Shown here piece after piece: positions 59,288 through 64,000 of a stretch of DNA of 64,000 nucleotides; the stretch's first letter is position 1; every line of letters starts with the position of its first letter. The stretch is from positions 98,697 to 162,696 of the forward strand of contig NZ_JAATEN010000014.1 of the NCBI RefSeq assembly GCF_012034935.1. Reading direction: 5' to 3'. The stretch is from Streptomyces zingiberis. GTDB lineage: Bacteria > Actinomycetota > Actinomycetes > Streptomycetales > Streptomycetaceae. The translations under genes were made by a program, and so were the position numbers. Below the pieces are notes generated by a model. That model ran no database searches. It saw nothing but the letters and a program-made list of their open reading frames with translations, and had not been told where the DNA came from.

Positions 59288-60109
59288 TCAGCCCTTCGTG
59301 GCGCCGGCGGTGACCCCGTCGGCGATCTGGCGCTGGAAGAAGAGGTGGAGCAGGAGTACGGGGACCGCGGCGATCAGCACCCCCGCGGCGAAGACGGGGA
59401 CGTCCTGCGCGTACTGCCCGCGCAGCGAGGTGACCCCGACCATGAGCGTGCGGTGTTCGGGGGACGGCATCACCAGCAGGGCGATGAGCACGTCGTTCCA
59501 GCAGAACAGGGCGTCGAGGATGCCGACCGACAGCAGCGCCGGGGCGCCCAGCGGCAGCATGACGCGGCGGTGGACGCCGTAGAGGGTGTTCCCGTCGATC
59601 CGCGCCGCGTCCACGAGCTCGCGCGGGACCGAGGCGTAGTAGCTCGTCATCAGGAAGATCGTGAACGGCAGGAACTGGGCGACGTAGGCGAGGACCAGCC
59701 CCGGGTAGGTGTCGACGAGCCCGCCGTCCGCCATGATCCGCACCAGCGGCACCATGATCACCTGAAAGGGGACGAACAGTGCGGCGAGACAGCCGAGGAA
59801 CAGCGCCCCCGACCCGCGGAACCGCAGATGGCTCAGCGCGAAGCCGGCCATCGACCCCAGCAGCAGGAGCAGCGCGACGGCGCACACCACCACGAGGAGC
59901 GAATTGACCGCGTACCGCGCCATGCCGACGCCCGTCCACGCCGTGACGAGGTTCTCGGCGTGCGGGGAGCCCGTGGGGGAGAAGCGGTCGAGGACGTACT
60001 CCCGGCGGGTCTTGCCCGCCACGTTGGCCGTGAACAGCAGCGGGTAGACCGTCGCCAGCGCCAGGAGCGCCATCGGGACGGCGGCCAGCCGGCGGCCCGC
60101 GCGCCCCAT
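59288..60109 (-). CDS. carbohydrate ABC transporter permease (MalG type)
   Basis: A 273-residue permease with six hydrophobic segments and the EAA motif E-L-V-D-A-A-R-I-D-G in the cytoplasmic loop. R-R-E-Y-V-L near the start is typical of MalG-like subunits of CUT1 importers. Its ATG overlaps the stop of the MalF-type permease (ATGA). No ATPase gene is present, which is normal in Streptomyces because one MsiK serves many CUT1 importers. Confidence 0.93.
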   Translation of the reverse strand: MGRAGRRLAAVPMALLALATVYPLLFTANVAGKTRREYVLDRFSPTGSPHAENLVTAWTGVGMARYAVNSLLVVVCAVALLLLLGSMAGFALSHLRFRGSGALFLGCLAALFVPFQVIMVPLVRIMADGGLVDTYPGLVLAYVAQFLPFTIFLMTSYYASVPRELVDAARIDGNTLYGVHRRVMLPLGAPALLSVGILDALFCWNDVLIALLVMPSPEHRTLMVGVTSLRGQYAQDVPVFAAGVLIAAVPVLLLHLFFQRQIADGVTAGATKG

Positions 60110-61101
60110 CAGTGCTCCCTCCCCGAGCGGCGGAGCAGCCCGATCTGCGCGAGCCCCACCACGAGCATGAGGAGGAAGAGTACGGTCGAGGCCGCCGCGG
60201 CGAGCGCCGGGCGGTCCATCTGCCCCTGCTGGATCCAGATGTAGAACTCCGGCAGGTGGGTCGCGCCCTCCGGCCCGCCGCCGGTCATCACGTACAGCAG
60301 ACCGAACATCGAGGTCAGCATCCCGATCATGGTGGTGACGAAGACGAACTGGATCGTGCGGGAGAGACCGGGGACGATCACGTGCCGGAGGGTCGCCGGG
60401 AAGGAGGCGCCGTCCACCTTCGCGGCGTCCAGAAGACTGGTGTCCAGGGCGGCGAACCCGGCGAGGAAGACCACCAGGGCCATCCCGAACGTCGCCCACA
60501 CATGCACCCCGACGACCGTGAACAAGGCGACGTCCGGATCGCCGAGCCAGTCGACCGCCCCGAGGCCGGCGCCTTCCAGGGCCCGGTTGAGCGGCCCGTC
60601 GTAGGCCAGCAGCAGATTGAAGATCGCCCCTGCGATCACCGGTGACAGCACGGCCGGGAAGAAGTACACGCCGCGGTAGAACCGGTGCCCCGGCACCCGC
60701 AGATGGATGAAGGTGGCGAGCAGGCCCGGGATCGCCACCGCCACCGGCAGCAGCAGCACCAGCGTCCCGGTGTTCCGCAGCGCGCTCCGGAAGAGCGGAT
60801 CCCGCCACAGCTCCCGGTAGTTGTCCAGGCCGACCGCGGTCCCGTCGCGCGCGCCGTCGCCGGTGAAGGAGAAGTTCACACCGAGGACGAGTGGCCACAG
60901 CCGGAGCGCCACGAGGACCAGCACGGCCGGGGCCACCAGCACGTACGGCGCGAGCCGCTCGCCCCGCGCCCCGCCCGCGACCCGGCGCGCGGCGCGCCCC
61001 GCGGGGCCGGAGCCGCGCCCCGTCCGCGGCGCGCCCCGTTCCGCGCCGGACGGAACCGCAGCGCCGGGAGGGGACGGCGCGGACGCGCCCGCCCGCGGCA
61101 C
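60109..61101 (-). CDS. carbohydrate ABC transporter permease (MalF type)
   Basis: A 330-residue permease. A Pro/Arg-rich cytoplasmic tail (about 48 residues) precedes six hydrophobic segments. The N-terminal L-A-P-Y-V-L-V-A-P-A-V and F-S-F-T loop match MalF-type CUT1 subunits; the EAA loop reads L-L-D-A-A-K-V-D-G-A. GTG 61101 lies 3 nt after the binding-protein stop, so it is co-translated with it. Confidence 0.93.
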   Translation of the reverse strand: MPRAGASAPSPPGAAVPSGAERGAPRTGRGSGPAGRAARRVAGGARGERLAPYVLVAPAVLVLVALRLWPLVLGVNFSFTGDGARDGTAVGLDNYRELWRDPLFRSALRNTGTLVLLLPVAVAIPGLLATFIHLRVPGHRFYRGVYFFPAVLSPVIAGAIFNLLLAYDGPLNRALEGAGLGAVDWLGDPDVALFTVVGVHVWATFGMALVVFLAGFAALDTSLLDAAKVDGASFPATLRHVIVPGLSRTIQFVFVTTMIGMLTSMFGLLYVMTGGGPEGATHLPEFYIWIQQGQMDRPALAAAASTVLFLLMLVVGLAQIGLLRRSGREH

Positions 61102-61104
61102 CGG

Positions 61105-62370
61105 TCAGTCCTCCCGCTCGGAGGCGGCCAGCCGGCGGAGCGCTTCGTCGATCCCGGCGGAACCGCTGAGGATCTGCTGGGACAGCCGCCCCATCAGATC
61201 CAGCGTCCGCGAGGAGAGCGCGACGTGCAGCGCGGGCCTGCCGGTGCCGATGCCCGCCACGATCGTGTCGAGCGCCGGACCGCCGCCGGACATCTCCACC
61301 TCCGTGTCGGACACCACCGCCCCGGCGTCGGCGTGGAACGCGCGCAGCGCCTCCGTCGAGGTCAGGGCGCGCACCAGGTCGGTGGCGAGCTCCGGCTCCG
61401 CGGTGCCCTTCGCGACCGCGTACCCGATGCCGCCGTCGTAGGGGAGGGCCGGTTCCGCGCCCTCGGCCGCGCGCGGCGCCGGCATCACGCCGATGTCCCC
61501 GGGGTCCAGGAACTCGCCGAACTCCTTCCAGTGCCCCACGTCCGACATCAGCCCGACGACATGGGCGGCCTTGCCCGACTCGAAGCGGGCGAAGGCGTCG
61601 TTGAACAGCGCGGTCGAGTTGGCGCCCGCGGTGTTCAGCCCCCGGTCGCCGGCCTCCTTCCACAGCTCGAAGATCCGCCGCACGCCGGGGGAGGTCCAGT
61701 CCCGCTTCCCGGCGATCCAGTCGTCGTACTCCCGTGGCGTCAGGACGCCCGGGCCGAGCCCCGAGAGGAAGAACTGGATGCCGAAGCCCTCCTTGTTGCC
61801 GAGGGAGAAGCAGCGGGCGCCGGTGGCCTCGGTGATGGCCGCGCAGTCCTCGACCAGACCGCTCCACGTGGTGGCCGGGCGCCCGGGATCGAGACCGGCC
61901 TTCGCGTAGAGCGCCTTGTTGTAGTAGATCGGGTGGCCTTGCAGGGTCACCGGCGCGGCGTAGACCGTCCCGTCCGCGGTGAAGGCCTCCCAGCCGGCCA
62001 GCCGCTCACGGTCCCCGGCCGGCATCCCGCCGAGCGGGAGCAGCGAGGCCGCCCGGTCCCGCAGCCGGCCACCGCCGTTGAAGAGCATCACGTCGGGGCC
62101 CGCGCCCGAGCGGAGGGCCGCGCCGAGCAGCGTGTAGTACTGCTCGAACGGCTGGGCCACGAACTTCACCGTCACCCCGGGGTGGTCCTCGGCGAAACGC
62201 GCCTTCGCCCGCTCGATGTAGGCCGCGGCCGTCTTGTCGCCCGACTTCCAGTCCCACACCACGAGGGTGCCGTCCGTCCCGCCGGACGGCCGGCCCGACC
62301 CCGCGCTGCCACAGCCGGCCAGGAGCACCCCCGCGATCAGGACGGCCGAGCCGAGTACGCGTCGCTTCAT
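61105..62370 (-). CDS. sugar-binding lipoprotein of a CUT1 ABC importer
   Basis: A 421-residue extracytoplasmic solute-binding protein (SBP family 1). The signal peptide ends in the lipobox L-A-G-C (Cys20), a substrate of the Lgt encoded at 31.2 kb. The mature protein has the family opening G-T-L-V-V-W-D-W-K-S-G and G-V-T-V-K-F-V-A-Q-P-F-E-Q-Y-Y. Start ATG 62370 has GGAAGG. It is transcribed from a promoter whose spacer contains the GntR operator (62432-62446). Confidence 0.93.
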   Translation of the reverse strand: MKRRVLGSAVLIAGVLLAGCGSAGSGRPSGGTDGTLVVWDWKSGDKTAAAYIERAKARFAEDHPGVTVKFVAQPFEQYYTLLGAALRSGAGPDVMLFNGGGRLRDRAASLLPLGGMPAGDRERLAGWEAFTADGTVYAAPVTLQGHPIYYNKALYAKAGLDPGRPATTWSGLVEDCAAITEATGARCFSLGNKEGFGIQFFLSGLGPGVLTPREYDDWIAGKRDWTSPGVRRIFELWKEAGDRGLNTAGANSTALFNDAFARFESGKAAHVVGLMSDVGHWKEFGEFLDPGDIGVMPAPRAAEGAEPALPYDGGIGYAVAKGTAEPELATDLVRALTSTEALRAFHADAGAVVSDTEVEMSGGGPALDTIVAGIGTGRPALHVALSSRTLDLMGRLSQQILSGSAGIDEALRRLAASERED

Positions 62371-62425
62371 GACTGCTGACCTTCCGTCACACGCTGAGGA
62401 CCGGGGCCGGCGGAGCTGACCCCGG

Positions 62426-62454
62426 AACGTAATTCGTATGACGAATGACGTCAA
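62426..62454 (-). promoter_or_regulatory. importer promoter with embedded FadR/GntR operator
   Basis: Read on the minus strand: -35 TTGACG (62449-62454), 17-nt spacer, -10 TACGTT (62426-62431). The spacer contains the perfect palindrome ATTCGT-ATG-ACGAAT (62432-62446), which fits the FadR-subfamily GntR operator pattern TNGTNNNACNA. Binding there would block RNA polymerase. On the plus strand TATACT (62466-62471) is a likely -10 for the regulator, so one operator can control both directions. Confidence 0.82.
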
Positions 62455-62518
62455 GGGGTGGCGCCTATACTGGTGCCCGGCCACGCGGCGGGGCGCCGCC
62501 GGGCCCACCGGAGGGACC

Positions 62519-63289
62519 ATGACCGCACCCCGGCCCGCGCCGGCCACCACCCCCGCCCCGCCCGACTGGGCGCGGCGTCCCGCCAACCTGGCACGGGCCG
62601 TCACGGCGGAACTGGTCGGCCGGATCGTCCGCGGCGACCACGCTCCCGGCACCCCGCTGCCCCCCGAACCCGCCCTCTGCGCCGCCTTCTCGGTCAGCCG
62701 CACCGTGATCCGCGAAGCGGTGAAGGTCCTCCAGGAGAAGGGCATGGTGCAGGTCCGCCAGGGGTCCGGCACCACGGTGACCCCGCCGGCCCGGTGGAAC
62801 ATGCTCGACGAGCAGGTGCTGGCGGCCACCATCGCCGAGGACGAGGACCTGGCGATCCTCGACGACCTCGTTGTCACCCGGCGCCTGCTGGAGTCCGACA
62901 TGGCACATGTGGCCGCCCGGATCGTCACCCCCGACGCGGCCGGCCGGCTGCGCGCCCTGGTCGACCGCATGGACGAACTCGTCGAGGACCACGTCGCCTA
63001 CCACGAGCACGACCGCGCCTTCCACGACCTGATCATGCGCATCTCGGGGAACCGCATCGCCCGCGCCGTGGTGCGCTCCCTGGAGAGCCAGGTCGTCAAC
63101 ACCGCCCGCTACATGGGCCGGACCGAGCGGTCCCTGTGCGTCGCCTCCAACCGCGGCCACCGCCGGATCTGCGAGCGGATCACCGCCCACGACCCGGCCG
63201 GCGCGGCCGACGCGATGTTCACCCACATCACGGAGGCGTGGCTGGTCCGCCGCCCGGCGCCCGCGGACCCGGTGCGGCTGGAACGCTGA
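62519..63289 (+). CDS. FadR-subfamily GntR transcriptional regulator
   Basis: A 256-residue regulator. The winged HTH is clear: L-A-R-A-V-T-A-E-L-V-G-R-I-V-R-G-D-H-A-P-G-T-P-L-P, F-S-V-S-R-T-V-I-R-E-A-V-K-V-L-Q-E-K-G-M-V. The FCD ligand domain (from about residue 115) has the D-x-x-x-H-x-x-x-H-type metal residues in E-H-D-R-A-F-H-D-L-I. GGAGGG precedes ATG 62519. The ligand is probably the sugar acid handled by the adjacent dehydratase (inference). Confidence 0.93.
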   Translation: MTAPRPAPATTPAPPDWARRPANLARAVTAELVGRIVRGDHAPGTPLPPEPALCAAFSVSRTVIREAVKVLQEKGMVQVRQGSGTTVTPPARWNMLDEQVLAATIAEDEDLAILDDLVVTRRLLESDMAHVAARIVTPDAAGRLRALVDRMDELVEDHVAYHEHDRAFHDLIMRISGNRIARAVVRSLESQVVNTARYMGRTERSLCVASNRGHRRICERITAHDPAGAADAMFTHITEAWLVRRPAPADPVRLER

Positions 63290-63562
63290 CGGCCGGGGCG
63301 GGCGCCGGGGCGGGCCCGCCTCCGGGCTCCGGGGGATCCCCCGGCCCGTTCTGCCTCATCCGCCCCGGGCCCGGAGCCCGCCCCGGTCCGCCCGCCTCCG
63401 CCCGCCGGGCGGGGCGGGGCAGCCGGTCCGGTCCCGGCCGTGGGCCCTCGCTCCCTTTCCCGCACCCGGGGAGCCCCGTCCCCGCCGCCATGACCTGCGG
63501 CGCCGTCAACTCCCCTGCGGGCGCGGCCGGTACGGGCCACCGACGGAGTCGTGCCGGAGAGG
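63290..63562 (+). other. gene-free spacer downstream of the GntR gene
   Basis: GC-rich DNA without a credible reading frame on either strand. It contains C- and G-rich blocks that could form hairpins, but no clean inverted repeat longer than 8 bp was noticed. Confidence 0.4.
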
Positions 63563-63590
63563 TTGACGCCGCGAGCAGACTCCCTATGAT
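63563..63590 (+). promoter_or_regulatory. strong vegetative-type promoter near the right edge
   Basis: TTGACG (63563-63568), 16-nt spacer, TATGAT (63585-63590): the best -35/-10 pair in the window. A palindrome GTTCG-CGATGT-CGAAC (63614-63629) follows about 20 nt after the expected transcription start, a repressor-like position. The next possible reading frame is a 51-codon ATG frame at 63621-63776 (M-S-N-E-K-S-R-C-P...), Pro-rich and of doubtful reality, without a ribosome binding site. The true target gene may lie beyond the window. Confidence 0.7.
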
Positions 63591-63946
63591 CCGTGTCTGA
63601 CACTTCGGTCGCTGTTCGCGATGTCGAACGAGAAGTCTCGCTGCCCCTCCGGCAGTCGCACGCCCCACGCGCCACCCCGCCCCGTGCCCCACGCGCCACC
63701 CCCACCCCGCGCCGCTGAGCCCTCCCGCACGCTCTCGCACCCGCCCGGCACGTCAGATCCACCGGAACATCTCTGACCTGCCGGAACAACGGACGGCTCC
63801 CACCGGCCGGCCCCGGCCCCGCCGCCAGGGAGACCCCGGACGTCCCTCACCACGCCCGGCGAGCCGCCTCCCCGGCACCCGCACCGCCCCGCCCTGCCCG
63901 CACATCCCCGTGCCCCACCCCCACACCCCCCGGGCCCCCCCCCCCC

Positions 63947-64000
<54 letters not shown>

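Overview
The window reads as chromosomal core sequence from a Streptomyces or close relative. Base composition is extremely GC-rich, GTG starts are common, and neighbouring genes often overlap by 4 bp. TTA (bldA) codons are rare. Actinobacterial marker families are present: DUF397/DUF5753, TIGR03085, the TrpM peptide, HGxxPAAW and DUF2567-like membrane proteins, and a fused PriA in place of HisA and TrpF. The gene order around his, trp, lgt, gltBD and pyk matches what I remember of the Streptomyces core. No rRNA, tRNA, CRISPR array or transposase was seen.

Layout: 1-1.9 kb holds the end of an ABC exporter ATPase, its permease and a DUF2567-like membrane protein. 2.1-7.9 kb (minus strand) holds an SMI1/KNR4 protein, a YbaK-type deacylase, a LON-domain protein, an unknown protein and a beta-helical membrane protein. 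8.1-14.6 kb is the histidine operon hisD-hisC-hisB-(small membrane protein)-hisH-priA-(RidA-like)-hisF. 14.7-21.5 kb is an accessory island inserted before hisI. It holds a PIN / XRE-ImmA-IrrE cassette, three DUF397 genes with a truncated DUF5753 regulator and an anti-sigma-type kinase, an oxidoreductase/TetR divergon, a metallophosphoesterase scrap and a TIGR03085 protein. 21.7-30 kb carries hisI, trpE, a TIGR02234 membrane protein, an HGxxPAAW protein, and trpC-trpM-trpB-trpA. 30.5-40.2 kb has lgt, a VIT-family transporter and gltB-gltD.

40.9-49.1 kb carries a secreted beta-helix protein, a CBS protein, an HExxH/zinc-ribbon protein, chorismate mutase, an M1 aminopeptidase with a collagen-like insert, and a PAS-GAF-PP2C phosphatase. 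49.8-54.3 kb is a compact NRPS-independent siderophore locus (decarboxylase, IucA/IucC synthetase, GNAT acyltransferase) with no N-hydroxylase beside it. pyk follows. 55.9-63.3 kb is a regulated carbohydrate locus: a FadR-type GntR regulator divergent from a lipoprotein/permease/permease importer, an acid-sugar dehydratase and a secreted beta-helix enzyme. The window ends in a strong orphan promoter and a long poly-C run that is probably an assembly artefact.

The genes combine amino-acid biosynthesis (His, Trp, Glu, the chorismate branch point) with glycolytic exit, iron acquisition and polysaccharide use. At the DNA level there are many perfect-stem hairpins without U-tracts at gene ends, several clean palindromic operators, and a recurring -10-like hexamer 6-8 nt before start codons, which suggests that about ten genes are transcribed as leaderless mRNAs. 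Function calls rest on reading the translations by eye; no database search was run.
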